Shown here piece by piece: positions 26,833 through 38,919 of a DNA stretch of 64,000 nucleotides. Below the pieces are notes generated by a model that had not been told where the DNA came from, did no database searches, and saw nothing but the letters and a program-made list of their open reading frames with translations. The DNA comes from Phascolomyces articulosus. Lineage: Eukaryota; Mucoromycota; Mucoromycetes; Mucorales; Lichtheimiaceae. The stretch's first letter is position 1; each line of letters begins with the position of its first letter. Location: the NCBI GenBank assembly GCA_025677815.1, contig JAIXMP010000028.1:124001-188000 (forward strand), written 5' to 3'. A program made the translations under genes and the position numbers.

Positions 26833-27690
26833 ATGGGTCAACCAGAAGAAGCAGTCCCCCGTTCCTTAGCTCATAACAACAACTACAATTGGTTCATGTC
26901 AAGTATTGCATAAAAAGTTCGTTGACAACAATAATGAAACCAAGCTACACTAGCATAGAAATATATCTTTCGTGCTTCTTAGTGATTTTAGTACTATAAA
27001 TATTATGATTGATAAAAACATCTGTTTCGATTTGTTACATATATATTAAAAAAAACCCAGTTGGACAGCAATGCTCTATTCTGTTCTCTAAACTTATCAT
27101 CATGCAGATCCGACTATACTTGATCCAGTATCTGTTGTGTTTTTGCAATCTAATGGCAAAGGTATAGCGCACTTATTTTCACTTACTCTTAAATCTTACG
27201 TACGTATTTTACTTACAAAATTCCACACTTCACATTGTAATACGTTATATTTCTCACATTTTCATATACAGAATCATCTTTTCATATACATGTTGTAATA
27301 TAGTTCATTTCATACACACACCTTTTTTTAGACATTATTCTCGCTCAGATATTATTTTTCATCATAACCATAATCTTTTAGAAACCTTAGATATACATAC
27401 ATATCAATCTTTTATATAACCATATCTATTAGTATACAACATCAACACAATCAGTATTTTCTATTTATATATAATGTAGTCTACTTTTGAAAATATCCAA
27501 CATATAGACAGCTAATGATCTGACATCAAAAAAAAAAAAAAGATCACGACGTGTAGCAACTAATTCAAATAATGTAAAGGATTTTACAATCATGCCGCCA
27601 ATTCACGATCCTTTTCATTTGGTCTGCTTCTTCGTTTCATATATGGTTGATGATCTATTATATGCACGTTGGAGTATTGACGTGTATTAA
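26833..27690 (+). CDS. Candidate three-exon gene for a 100-residue protein, unknown
   Basis: An ATG at 26833 opens MGQPEEAVPRSLAHNNNYNW and reaches a GT donor after 26902. A 54-base exon at 27108-27161 (acceptor GCAG, donor GTATAG) reads PTILDPVSVVFLQSNGK. A third exon at 27512-27690 (acceptor ACAG) starts with a Lys/Arg cluster (KKKKRSRR) that could be a nuclear localisation signal, continues VATNSNNVKDFTIMPP and ends in a Trp/Tyr-rich tail (DDLLYARWSIDVY) before TAA. All three exons are phase-compatible without forcing. The introns, about 205 and 350 bases, are longer than in neighbouring genes. No domain is recognised. No exon is long enough to stand out on its own, so the case rests on phase agreement and composition. 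Confidence 0.4.
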
Positions 27691-28509
27691 ACATTTATGC
27701 ATAGTTATAAATAAAGTTTTTGTTTCGTTTACAAAACTATTGTTCTTTACACTATAAATATACCTATAAAATTATCACTGCTACTACTACACCACTATCA
27801 ATAACAGCGTATCAATCAAGCACTTGGATGAATGGGATAGATATTAACAAAATTATATAATAATCCCTATTATGTTCTACTACTACTACCACTATCCTCG
27901 GCGAGTTATCACTACCTTGAAACAATAAACAAAAAAAAAAACGCGTAAAACACACAACATACTGGAATTGTTTCCCACGTTTCATAGATGGTGTTTTATA
28001 GAATGTCAAGAATAAAAAAGATGTCATACATAAAAAATCTAAAAATGGAAAAAAAAAGAAAAAGAGATATGATTAAAGTTTTCCACGTTGCATAACTTTA
28101 AACAACAACATATCCGATATGCACAACCGGGGATCATCGGCTTGGGAAAAAAAAAGTTAACATATCGATGGTAATAATAAGATGCTAACTATTGATCTTT
28201 ATAGATAAAAAAAATTAAAAAGCGCGTTTATTAAGTAGTTTGACTCATTATAGATTATAAACGCGTCATTAATAAATCAGTTTCATTATTACAGGGGTAG
28301 ATCAGTCCCCTTTTTCCTTCATTTTGATGGTTAGACCCTTTTTACTGCTTTTTTTTATCACAGCTTAGCAATGAAGTTATAAAAAGTTCCGACTATTTAT
28401 TAAGCCTACAGTATTGCAACACACGTGGAATCATCCATTTCATCTATTTTTTTTTCTTCTCCTGACAAAACTTTCTTTTCTTTTGTTTTTCAAAAAAAAA
28501 AAGAGAAAA
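27691..28509. other. Intergenic, promoter side of the cation transporter gene
   Basis: AT-rich sequence with no supported gene. The minus-strand open frame at 27812-28027 lacks motifs. A C/T-rich block (28425-28495) lies just before the CDF transporter start codon and probably belongs to its promoter or leader. Confidence 0.55.
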
Positions 28510-30558
28510 ATGTCTTTTCCATCTCCTGTACCAACGACAGATACAGTAGAAAGTAGTGGAAGGTCATTTCGAAGTCGTCGATCGTTACAATCGTTGGCAA
28601 GTTCGGCTGTTCCTCCTCCTGTTCACTTTAACAATTTACGAATTCCAGCTGATCACTTAAAAACTATAAGGAATAAACGAGTGCGTGCGTTTTATGAGGT
28701 AAGGAAAAATAAAAAAGGCACCTCTTTCTTTTTATATATTGTTTCTTTTTTTTTGTGTCTTTCATCTTTCTTCGTACCCAAAATAAACATAACTTTGTGA
28801 AAAAGTTGACTCATTCCATTCCAACATTCCAAATGGGGGGGGGGGTTATTTTAGCATCAAAACGATATGATTGATCGATTCATGGAAGTCGACCATGTAG
28901 TGGAAGCACTTAAACATGGTGAAGACCCTGATGAATATATACAACATCATCGAGATTATGGAACAACCCATCATTGTGATAGTACTAGCCATCTTTTGGA
29001 TTCATCCACATCCAATACCAACAACGATAATAACAATATTCCATCTATATTGGAAGATGAAGAAGCGAGTCTCACACAACCATTGGTAGAACGATCGCAA
29101 AGTCCTGCTAGAGTAAAACGAAAACAAGGCACGCGACAATGGGTGATTCAATTGGCGATCAATCTTTCATTTGTTGCTAACATAATACTCTTTGGAAGTA
29201 AATTTATCTTGGCAATCTATGCAGGTTCCATGGCTATTTTGGCTTCCGCTTTTGAAAGTTTTTTGGACTTGTTGAGCAATGCTATTATCTTTTTTACCAT
29301 CAGAATTATGAAAAAACAAGATTATTACAAATATCCAGTTGGAAAAGTAAGTTGTGGATCAATTTGTGTATGAAGAAGTGGGGTAAAAAAAAAAGAAGTG
29401 ATATATTGGTATTTATTTGTTTTAAATATAAATAATAGTCTCGTATGGAACCTCTTGGCATTATTGTTTTTGCTGTAGTTATTACAACTTCATTTTCTCA
29501 AGTGTTATTGACATCCATCCAGCGATTGACGGATCCTGAAAAAAGTGCTGAGCCTATTGATTTGAGTCTTGTTGGTATCTTGGTTCTTATTGCAAATATT
29601 GTAATTAAAGGGGCTTTATGGTTTTGGTGTTGGACGATCAAAGATAGTTCAAGTGTTCAAGCTCTTGCAAAGGATCATGAAAATGATGTTGTTTTTAATA
29701 TTGCAAGTACCATTTTCCCAGTGGTTGGTATGTATTTATAGAATCCCGTGTGAAATAAGGAGTGATTGAATTATCATCCAGATATAGAAATATTAACCTT
29801 TTTTTAAAAAAAATGATCCTTTCCTCATGATATCATTTTCTCTATAGCTGTATGGGCCAAATTACCCTGGTTGGATCCTGTGGGTGCCATTCTATTATCC
29901 ATTTATATTATTTATGAATGGATGATTCTCTTATTGAGTAAGTCATCATCATAAAAAAAAAGTGGGTGTGAAAAGAAGAAGAAGGTATTTTTTTTTTTTA
30001 CTAACGATTGTTATTATCATCTAGACAATATTAAACGATTGACAGGTCATGCTGCTAGCACAGATGATTTAAAACAATTGACATATATGGCTTACCGATT
30101 TTCAACCAAGATCACTGCTGTTGATACGGTAATAAACGCTTTTACCTTTTTAGCAAATGAGATAAAAAAAGAAGTTTGGCCTTGGAGAGGACAAGTTTAG
30201 GTCTCAAAATCAAAGGTATTTTTTTTTTGTGGGGAATATATTTTATTCTACTTTTTTTTAGGTACGGGCTTATTATGTTGGGGATCGACTTTTGGTTGAA
30301 GTGGATATTGTTTTACCACCCGATTGTCCGTTACGTGAAGCTCATGATGTTGGAGAAGCTTTACAAGATGCTTTGGAAATGATGAGTAATGTGGAAAGAG
30401 CCTTTGTTCATTTGGATTATACCAGTGTGCATGAAATTGAGCACCGGTAAGAGAACAGTAAAAAATTCAACATCTGTTTTTGTTAAAATAATGGATTATA
30501 TATGACTAACTCATCCTCCATTTTTATTATTAGTAAATGTGGAACACATATTGATTGA
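28510..30558 (+). CDS. Cation diffusion facilitator (CDF) metal transporter
   Basis: Seven exons (28510-28698, 28855-29346, 29439-29727, 29848-29937, 30025-30128, 30262-30446, 30534-30558) join in phase to 457 residues. The cytosolic N-terminus is Ser/Pro-rich and carries IRNKRVRAFYE/HQND, a mark of the fungal/plant manganese-type CDF branch. Membrane helices start at about residue 137. Helix 2 reads SAFESFLDLLSNAI, where the branch usually has DxxxD. The helix 5 region has DHENDVVFNIAS. A cytosolic C-terminal domain follows (TAVDTVRAYYVGDRLLVEVD, LREAHDVGEALQDALE), the metal-responsive dimer domain of the family. CDF proteins exchange protons for divalent metals (Mn, Zn, Fe) out of the cytosol into organelles. 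The specific metal is not certain. The very short last exon (KCGTHID) is supported by a good acceptor. Confidence 0.88.
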
Positions 30559-30882
30559 GTGTGATGGTAAAGAGAAAAAAAAACCAGAGGTGATAATGAT
30601 TTAGTTTGTGATGATAGGTTTTTCACTCATTTTCTCTTTTCCCAACACTCAATTTATAAATTAAATCACTTACTCACAAAACATTTTTATACTACGTTAC
30701 CTTATTACAAATTTCATTCAACATCTGCTAATATAATTAATACAAAATGATTATTTTTTGCATAAATATTCTTTTTTTTTTCTTCCATGAGGTTCCATAG
30801 GATGAGTTTATTTTAAATGTGCACCAGGGTTTTTTTTATTTCTTGTCAAACCCTAAAAACAGTATTGATTAATTAATTTTAT

Positions 30883-30913
<31 letters not shown>

Positions 30914-32719
30914 GATCGTCGTCTGCAGCACCTTATCATAATATCAAGAAATGTTGTGCTGTGCTTTTTTGCCAAGCCTATATTTTATTGCTATTTATAA
31001 ATAAGTTTTGAGGTGACAAACGAGATCATCGTTTTCACGTAGTACACCAAATTGACTCTTTTGGGCTTGAGATAATACGAGTTTTTAAAATTTCGCACAT
31101 GTAAAAAATGTCATAGCATTGTACATTACTATATACGCGTTTCTTCGTATTGGTACAACACTAAACAAAGCGAAAGGTTGTTTATTGTTTTAAGTTTTTG
31201 CCAAGGAAATTATATATAAAAGAAGTTCTCGTGGGTGATGATTAAATAATGCTATCATCATTGCCATCATGTCATCATTATTCAGTATGGACATATAAAA
31301 TCTTCAACCATTGGAGTTCGAGATAAAAATTGAACCTTGGCATAAAAAAAAGTTGATTATTAAAAAAAAAGAGTGTATATGGCAAGAATAATACTGCGCT
31401 TTGGTAATTTCTAGGGAAAATGAATCAACTCGATTACGTATAATAAGAAGTGTTGTTAAATTGAAACTTATCAACAAAGTAATCATACCTTCACTAAAAT
31501 GTAAAGTTCAGCATCCATTAAAATGAAGCTCAAGGAAACCAAATACACTAGGTGGGTGTAACGTATAATCCTAAAAGGTTATACACACCTTATTATCTCA
31601 GACATCCATCCAACAAATATAACTTGTATCATGAATATTTATATAGAATGATGAATAACTGATTTAATTGCATTTTTTATATACGTAATTTACTTTCATA
31701 TCCTAGTAATCACAAATAACACCATATTATTATTACATTATCATAACAATGACAATAATCACTGATAAAAACAATTGTTTGTTGTAGGAAGAATGACAAT
31801 TAATCAACATAGATAATATCATAAAGTATATAGTAGAGGTTTTTTTAACCATTCTCGTTTAATTATTGATGCGACGTATTATTGCATCTAGAATAAATAA
31901 AGAGTGAGAGTTGTTCCAAAATATATCTAATAGTAATACTATATAATAATACCTACAATATCGATTACTTCTATTTAGGATTTAGCCTATAAACTGAACA
32001 ACAATAGAATAATCCATATGTCGAGGAGGAAAAGAGTAGGAGAAGGTATATGGTACTCATATTACGTTGACAGCCGTTGAGCCACCTGAGAGAGAGCATG
32101 TGTGAGAGTGATTGGAAATGATCTTAAAAATATCAAGGAAGAATGCCGGTAAAAAATGGCGTGCTGAGCAAATCATCAAGTACACTAACAAGCAACAACT
32201 ACGTAAAAGATTTATCAAAACCCAACAAGGCCTGATACTTGATAAAATTTCAAAAAGATATGAAGAATAGATAGGTGTTAGGGGATGACCTCGCAATGTA
32301 TGTTAATCAATCTGTCAAGCAGATGATGCATTTGAATACATTTACAGCATGTTAGCAAATCCCAGATAGTCATAAAACGAGTGAAACTCTTAAAACTAAT
32401 TGAAAAAAAGTACTTCTGTTGAATGGTCAATTATACGAAACTCATGCATTTTACATAATACATACTCTCAAAAAGCTGATGATATGTAAAACATAATCAT
32501 AAATATGTTACTCCTAGTAAAAATAGCTAGTTTACCGAAAAGCTCTATTTGGCCAACATTCGGCATCCTATTTTTTTCTAAGGACACTAATCATCCAAAA
32601 ATTCGCTTGAAAGTGTGAATATCGATGATTTGTCACAGTTTTCATAAAAGATGATTTATGTATAAGGTAAAGGATAACAAAAGTTGGAACAGTACACTAT
32701 TTTTCCCTTAAAAAAACAA
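30559..32719. other. AT-rich region with a trinucleotide microsatellite and one repeat copy
   Basis: It includes a (TAA)n run at about 30883-30909. The segment 31130-31355 is a diverged direct copy of 33215-33440. No gene is supported; small open frames at 31304-31486 and 32057-32296 lack motifs or splice context. Confidence 0.5.
31130..31355 (+). repeat. Diverged direct repeat, copy 1
   Basis: Shared blocks with 33215-33440 in the same order and orientation: a TATTGGTAC(A/T)AC(A)..TAAAC(G/A)AA core, a TTTGCCAAGGAA block, an AAGTTCTC block, and an A-rich end around CTTGGCATAAAA. Spacing is alike and the divergence is substantial. The copies are about 2.08 kb apart. I cannot tell whether they are old solo terminal repeats or duplicated flanking DNA. 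Confidence 0.4.
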
Positions 32720-33222
32720 TGTATTCCCCTATTCCAGAAAACAGCAGGAGGTAAGAAGTGTGTGTCATTACTTGGTGAGATCCAGAAAATACCAAAAGAA
32801 AAAGTCTGTAACATTCGTATATAATGCCGGAAATGGACGAGAAAGATTTATAATGCATAACTTACGTAAAGTAATCCAACGCATGTATAAACCATAACCC
32901 ATATTTACACCTTTTATATAATAAACATTTTGACAGCTTATTTATTTGCTTCCATCTCTTTTTATTTGTGTTGTTATCTCTTTATTGTTATTAAATATAC
33001 CCACGGGAGAATGATAATAATACTATATCTTGGCGTTTTAATGATTAGTATGCAACAGCCGCAGTTATTGATGAATTTCTTATTGTTCAACAAATACATC
33101 AAGAAGAGTTGGTGAGCTATACATTGACTGATGACAATGGAGGAGAAATGATCGAGACCAGTGACAGGCTAAAATCTTATCAGAAAAAAGATACTAATTA
33201 TTTTGTCACGCCTATATATTAG
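32720..33222 (+). CDS. Candidate three-exon gene for a ~96-residue protein, unknown
   Basis: This is a weak call. The ATG at 32720 opens MYSPIPENSRR and leads to a GTAAGA donor. An exon at 32786-32870 (KYQKKKSVTFVYNAGNGRER...) ends at GTAATC. A third exon at 33049-33222 (AVIDEFLIVQQIHQEELVSY, then TLTDDNGGEMIETSDRLKSY) ends in TAG. Phases agree throughout. The last exon has a balanced, acidic, protein-like composition unlike the flanks. The first intron would be only 34 bases, shorter than any intron in the well supported genes here, so exon 1 or its border may be wrong. No domain is recognised. Confidence 0.27.
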
Positions 33223-33440
33223 TACACCTTTCTATTGGTACTACATTAAACGAAATAGAAGGTTTTTCATTTTTACGTGATTTTCCTTTTTGTTTGCCAA
33301 GGAAGTTCTCATAAATGAACTATTACGAATAATAAAAAAAAGATCATCCATCACTGTCCATGACTAATAATACTATATAAAATCCTGCGGTTCGTCGGGT
33401 TCGAAAAATATTTGGGTTCCAGGATCTTGGCATGAAAAAA
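33215..33440 (+). repeat. Diverged direct repeat, copy 2
   Basis: Partner of 31130-31355. This copy begins at the stop codon of the candidate gene ending at 33222 and finishes about 170 bases before the fimbrin start codon. Confidence 0.4.
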
Positions 33441-33606
33441 AAAAGATCATAGCAATGCTACGCTTCTACTTTTTTTTTACCTCCTACCAAAAGCGGAGCT
33501 CCAAAGAGTAATCAGCTGAAACCATTTAACATCAAGAGGTGTTAAGTGTGCTCTTCTTTCTACTTCTTTTTCCCAACTTTTTCGAAAATAATCTTTTTTT
33601 AAAAAA

Positions 33607-36300
33607 ATGCCGATGCTTAACGCATTTACACTCCAAAAGAGATATCCTGCTTTGCAAGTCAATGATATTAACTCACTTATTGACCAATTCAAGTAAGTTC
33701 ATGGTATACGATGAAAAAAAGAAAAAGAAAAATAGAAAGATTGCGGAGAAAAAAAACACGCGTGTTTTGGGTTGTATCTATCTTTTCATATATTAAAAAC
33801 ACTCTCTATTATCATTTTAGTGCTTGCGATTTAGATGGTGATGGTTATTTAGATCAACGTGAAATTCAACAAGCTTGTAAAGATACTGGATATAGTGATA
33901 GTTATGATGAAATTCGTGCTACTTTAAAGGATGTTAGTACAAGTGCTACTAGTAAAATCGATGCTGAAGAGTTTATTGAGGTAAAATAAGAAAGGGTTGA
34001 ATTTTCTTTTTGTTTCGAACAAAGTCCTAGGGTCTGTGCGTGGTTGAACAAGAATAAGGAAAAAAGGGGGGCAAGACAATAGCAAGCAATTATAAAATGA
34101 ATTATGCATATTGGACAAGTTGGACAAAAAAAGGGGGGGTTTGGGTTGGACGAAAATATAAAAAAAAACTGGATGTGTGGATAGATGAGTGGGTTGCGTT
34201 CATTTGAAAGGTTTGGGTGTATAAAGAAGTATGGTTTATGTGAAACTTGTTTTTCTCTTGTTAACAAAGTATTATTATCATATATATAGCTCGCAGCAAA
34301 ACTTAAGGAGGGTCGTAATAAGGGTGCTTTCAATGTCCAACAACATAAAATTAAGGTCCATGGTACCAACGCTGGTACTACCCATACAATCAACGAAGAT
34401 GAACGAACCGAATTTACTCGTCATATCAACAGTGTGATGGCTGGTGATGTTCATATTGGACACCGTTTACCCATTCCAACAAATACGATGCAACTTTTCG
34501 ATGAATGTAGAGGTATATTATTTTCATTTATTCCTTACTTTATTTATTGAATCTTTCGAAATATGAATAGCATCCAAATTGGTGATTAATGGTTTTTTTT
34601 TCTTTATCATTTTAGATGGTTTAATCCTTTCCAAGCTTATCAACGATGCTGTACCAGATACCATTGATGAACGTGTATTGAACGCATCGAAAAAGATCAA
34701 CAATTTCCAAATGGTAGAAAATAACAACATTGTGATTAACTCTGCCAAGGCTATTGGTTGTTCTGTTGTCAACATTGGTCCACAAGATATTATTGAAGGT
34801 CGTGAACATTTGATTCTTGGCTTGATTTGGCAAATCATCAAACGTGGTTTGCTCAGCAAAATTGATATCAAGTTGCATCCCGAATTATATCGTTTGCTTG
34901 AAGATGATGAAACGTTGGATGAATTCTTGAAACTTCCCCCTGATCAGATTTTGCTTCGTTGGTTCAATTATCATTTGAAGGCTGCCAACTGGGATCGAAG
35001 GTAAGAGAGAAGGAAGAGAAAAGAGGGAAAAGAAAAAAAAAATACATGTAGTGTTATAATATGTTATTTATGGGATTTTGATTTTATGAAAAAAAAAAAA
35101 TAGAGTCAAGAACTTTAGCAAGGATGTATGTGATGGTGAAAATTATACCGTCTTGTTGAACCAGTTGAAGCCCGAAATTTGTTCCCGTGCTCCATTGCAA
35201 GAACGCGACTTGATGCGTCGTGCCGAAATGGTGCTTGATAATGCCGAAGCCATCCAATGTCGCAAATACTTGACACCTACTGCCTTGGTTGCTGGTAACC
35301 CCAAGCTGAACTTGGCCTTTGTTGCTCATCTCTTCAACACCCATCCTGGTCTTGACCCCTTGACCGAAGAAGAAGCACCTGAAATTGAACCATTCGATGC
35401 TGAAGGCGAACGTGAAGCTCGTATGTTCACCTTGTGGCTCAACTCATTGAACGTTGAACCTGGTGTCTACAACTTGTTTGAAGATCTCAAGGATGGTCTT
35501 GTTCTTTTGCAAGCCTTTGAGAAAGTGGTTCCTGGTATTGTCAACTGGCGTATGGTCAGCAAGAAGCAACCTTTGTCTCGATTCAAGGCTATTGAAAATA
35601 CCAATTATGCTGTTCACTTGGGTCAAGAACGTCGTTTCTCTTTGGTTGGTATTCAAGGTGCTGATATTGTAGATGGTACCAAGACACTGACATTGGGTTT
35701 GGTTTGGCAATTGATGCGTGAAAATATCGTTCATACTTTACAATCTTTGAGCAAGGGAGGTCGATCTGTCACTGATCAAGACATGGTCCGTTGGGCTAAT
35801 GAAATGGCACAAAAGGGTGGTAAGCAAAGCCGTATGCAATCTTTCCGTGATAACTCATTACGTACTGGTGTCTTCTTCCTTGATGTCCTTAATGGTCTCA
35901 AGCCTGGTTATGTCGATTATTCACTTGTTACACCTGGTAGAACTGGTAAGTTTTTTTTTAAAAAAAAAATGGGAAAGGATGATAATTCGATGATTGAAGG
36001 AAAAACTGTGTCATTCTAATATTTTGTTTTTGCTTTTATGTATAAAACAGAGGAAGAAGCATTCAATAATGCCAAATTGGCCATTTCTATTGCACGTAAA
36101 TTGGGTGCTACCATTTTCTTGGTACCAGAAGATATTGTGGAAGTTCGAAGCAAGATGGTAAGATTTTTATCATATAACCTCCATTTTTATGTATCCATGA
36201 TAGAGTTTATAGATTAACTTTGATCTCTTTTTTTATATATATACAGAATTTAACATTTATTGGTTCGCTTATGTGTGTTGCACGATCCCAAGGAGTATAA
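33607..36300 (+). CDS. SAC6: Fimbrin/plastin, actin-bundling protein
   Basis: Fimbrin cross-links actin filaments in endocytic patches and cables. Seven exons (33607-33692, 33821-33980, 34290-34512, 34616-35000, 35104-35945, 36051-36157, 36247-36300) join in phase to 618 residues, the family's usual size. The N-terminus has one clear EF-hand loop ([12 protein letters not shown]) and a second, degenerate one ([13 protein letters not shown]) that lacks most calcium ligands, a pattern common in fungal fimbrins. Four calponin-homology domains form two actin-binding units. Signature pieces are [69 protein letters not shown] and [14 protein letters not shown]. The extreme C-terminus is [10 protein letters not shown], matching the family. 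Codons in the long exon 5 are strongly C-ended (TTC, GGT/GGC, AAG), suggesting high expression compared with neighbours. Confidence 0.96.
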
Positions 36301-36898
36301 ATAATGACAGATATATCTTTGTAGTAGGATAGATATAAAAAAAATATGAATATGTATATGTATATTTGCCGGGCAACAATTTAGGAGTGAGAATTGGTGG
36401 AATGAGGATAGATACTATGAAGTCAAATGATTTTTTTTTTGCCCTCCCCTTTCCTCCTTTCCCTCCACTTTTTTTTTTCTTTTGAATTACATCCTATATA
36501 TTATATTAATTAAAAAATATATATAACAATGAAAAATGATTGTTTTTTTTTACATTATGCATTGGTTGTGATGGGTGAAAGCCTATTATTATCATTGTTT
36601 GCCATAAATAGTGCTGCTGTGCTTACATAAACAAAAGCATTCATGTTTTGCATCAACAATCTGAGTCGAAATACAACGTGAATGCATTGACCATGATTGT
36701 CTTTTCGGGAAATATTTACATAATTAGTCTTGTTAACCAAATATGCAAATTACTCAAATCTGTATATATAATAACTTGGTTGCTACTTCGCCTTTTTTAT
36801 GCTTTAGTCTTTGGAATTTAGTAAAAAAAAAACACTATATCGAAATTCCCCAGTTAATGCAATTCTTTCGTTTAATAGTAATTGTTTTAAAGTATATA
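36301..36898. other. Intergenic space after fimbrin
   Basis: 3' flanks of fimbrin (plus) and of the trihelix-like gene (minus). Pyrimidine-rich low-complexity text occurs at about 36430-36480. No gene seen. Confidence 0.6.
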
Positions 36899-37867
36899 TT
36901 ATTTGGCAGTACGTTTTAGATCCTTAGTTTCAGTCTTACGACGCTTTTCGAGTATTTGTTTCTTGCGAAACGTGAAATACTTACGTTGCATTTCATTCAT
37001 ACCATCCAGGTTCTGGTCCAATATCTCGTTTCAAATTTTCGCATCTGTATATCCAATAAATCACGCTGTATTGCCGATAGTTCCCTCTGTACTTCCAGTG
37101 ATTCTTTTCTAGCCCTAATTTCGCTTCTTTCTGCTAGGTGATTTGTACTAGTGTCATCAAATTCTTCCCGTTTCCGATTTCGCGCTGCGGATTCTTGCTG
37201 TTTTTGTAATGCCCTTGCATGTTTATAACCCATAGGACGAGGTAGTTCATCTCCTTCCTTTTCAGGAACAAAAAACTTGTGTTGATTTTTAACAAGCTGA
37301 TAACAATGTTCAAACTTAAAAGGAATATTTTTCACGCATTGATGTAATTCTTTAGCATCGTCCATCTAATAATAGTAAATTGAATGGATACCTATTAGTA
37401 TATGAAAAAAAAGCTATATTTTTTGATATCAAAACATGAGTTTACCATTTGAGATGATGTACCAGGTTTAAGACGCGTAATCCTTGATAGATACCCACAG
37501 AATTCATTCAAATCTGCTTTAATGATATCCCATCGACGCGAAAGTGATTCGGAAGTAACATTTATATTGCTCTGACCCTCTACTCTTTTGAGAAAGTCTT
37601 TGAGGACATGATTCCAGAACTTTTTACCAATCTTTCTGTGATCAGTGATTATTGCAACCCAGGATCCGCACAACATTTCATCTCCCTCAGTTGTCCATTC
37701 CAGATCTTGGGTAGAATTAGTGGTTGAACTATCGGATGTCTTGCTAGCGGCAGCATCGGCAATGGCAGTTTGGATTGAGTCTATTGATATAAACAAAGAA
37801 AAAGGTTCAAAAAAGCGTCTGTATTTCAAAACATAAAACCGAGTCCTTGAAAAGTCTTGGTAGACAT
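36899..37867 (-). pseudogene. Trihelix/SANT-like DNA-binding protein gene with an apparent 1-base frameshift
   Basis: Reading exons 37840-37867, 37446-37780 and from 37365 downward gives a Ser/Ala-rich leader. A trihelix (Myb/SANT-like) domain follows (WTTEGDEMLCGSWVAIITDH, KKFWNHVLKDF, SLSRRWDIIKADLNEFCGYL), then a linker, then a charged helix (EIRARKESLEVQRELSAIQR). This layout matches proteins annotated as 'No apical meristem-associated C-terminal domain' or GST-T3-like, often tied to or derived from PIF/Harbinger DNA transposons. The frame stops at 36997-36999 after KFETRYW. In the adjacent frame the coiled-coil text resumes at once (EILDQNLDG, NEMQRKYFTFRKKQILEKRR) and runs to a TAA at 36899-36901. 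One base has been lost or mis-called near 37022-37034. The first exon is the least certain part. No transposase gene lies beside it. Confidence 0.65.
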
Positions 37868-38919
37868 TTCAATTCAAAGAAAGAGGTATTTGGTAAGCAA
37901 ATTCCATCATAACATAGCGTGCATAATAACACCAATCAATATGATGTGATATGGGACTAGATCTTTTTTTCTGGCTACTCCAATATTTTGATTCTGGGGA
38001 TCATAATCATGTAATAAATAGAATGATATATACCATCATCTCATCCATATTACTATTTTCAAGACCATTGCCTCATTAATCAGCTATGCGTATATTATAC
38101 ATAATACCATGATTAGGCCCTCTTTATAGATGGGTCATAGAGCGATATGGCTGATCTCAGATAAAATATTTCGAAGAATACATTAGTTCTAGCAATCAAA
38201 GAATCCGTACTGTTTTTACCATCGGTACCTTCATTCTTTTTTGTCTAGATGAATTCTTCTACCGTTCGCTATCCAATTGAATACCTTTATAAGCACATTT
38301 ATTGGATCTAAAAAGGTAGACTTTTATGAGCTATAATATTTGAAGGGTTAAATATTGTGCTTTATTGGGTCACAAGAATCTCATCTCTTACATCATATGT
38401 CAAAAGTTAATATCCCATCATTTGTAAAAGTGGGGGAGAGGGATAGCTTTATATCTGTATTACCATTCTTATTCTATATATACAAGATTTTTAAATGCTA
38501 ATTCCATAATTCACATATAAAAAATAGATGGAAAAAAATACAATGATAGCATCTGAGTATCTAATGAAAAAGCAGAGGTAATACATCAAGTACTTTTACA
38601 CCTACACCTTCAAGCATGTTCTAAGCATAAAAATTTCAGCAAATATATGTTTTTATCTTCAGTATCAGATAGTTAGTAACACTCCATTATAATGTCAGTT
38701 ACTGCCTAAGAACAGTTTCTTTGGTAACTTACTGACTATGACGCTGGCATGAAGCTAATAAATCAGAGATAAATGACTTTGAGAAATACACTCAGCAAAA
38801 GACACTGCATAATGGCAAATGCGAGAACAAGTCACAATTTTGAAGTTTAGGCTTGGTTCATTTTTTCGCCCCCTTTTTGACAGCGCCTAACAAAAAAGTA
38901 CAATAATAAATACCACATA
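37868..38919. other. AT-rich intergenic region between divergent genes
   Basis: It separates the minus-strand trihelix-like gene from the plus-strand uL13m gene and must contain both promoters. No open frame, repeat or known motif was found. The last 60 bases before 38920 are a likely short uL13m leader. Confidence 0.55.

Noticed and set aside
33902..34393. Minus-strand 163-codon frame
   Set aside because: It spans fimbrin exons 2-3 and the intron between; the hydrophobic text is antisense translation with no motif.
34524..35734. Minus-strand open frames of 85-115 codons
   Set aside because: Antisense shadows of the fimbrin coding exons.
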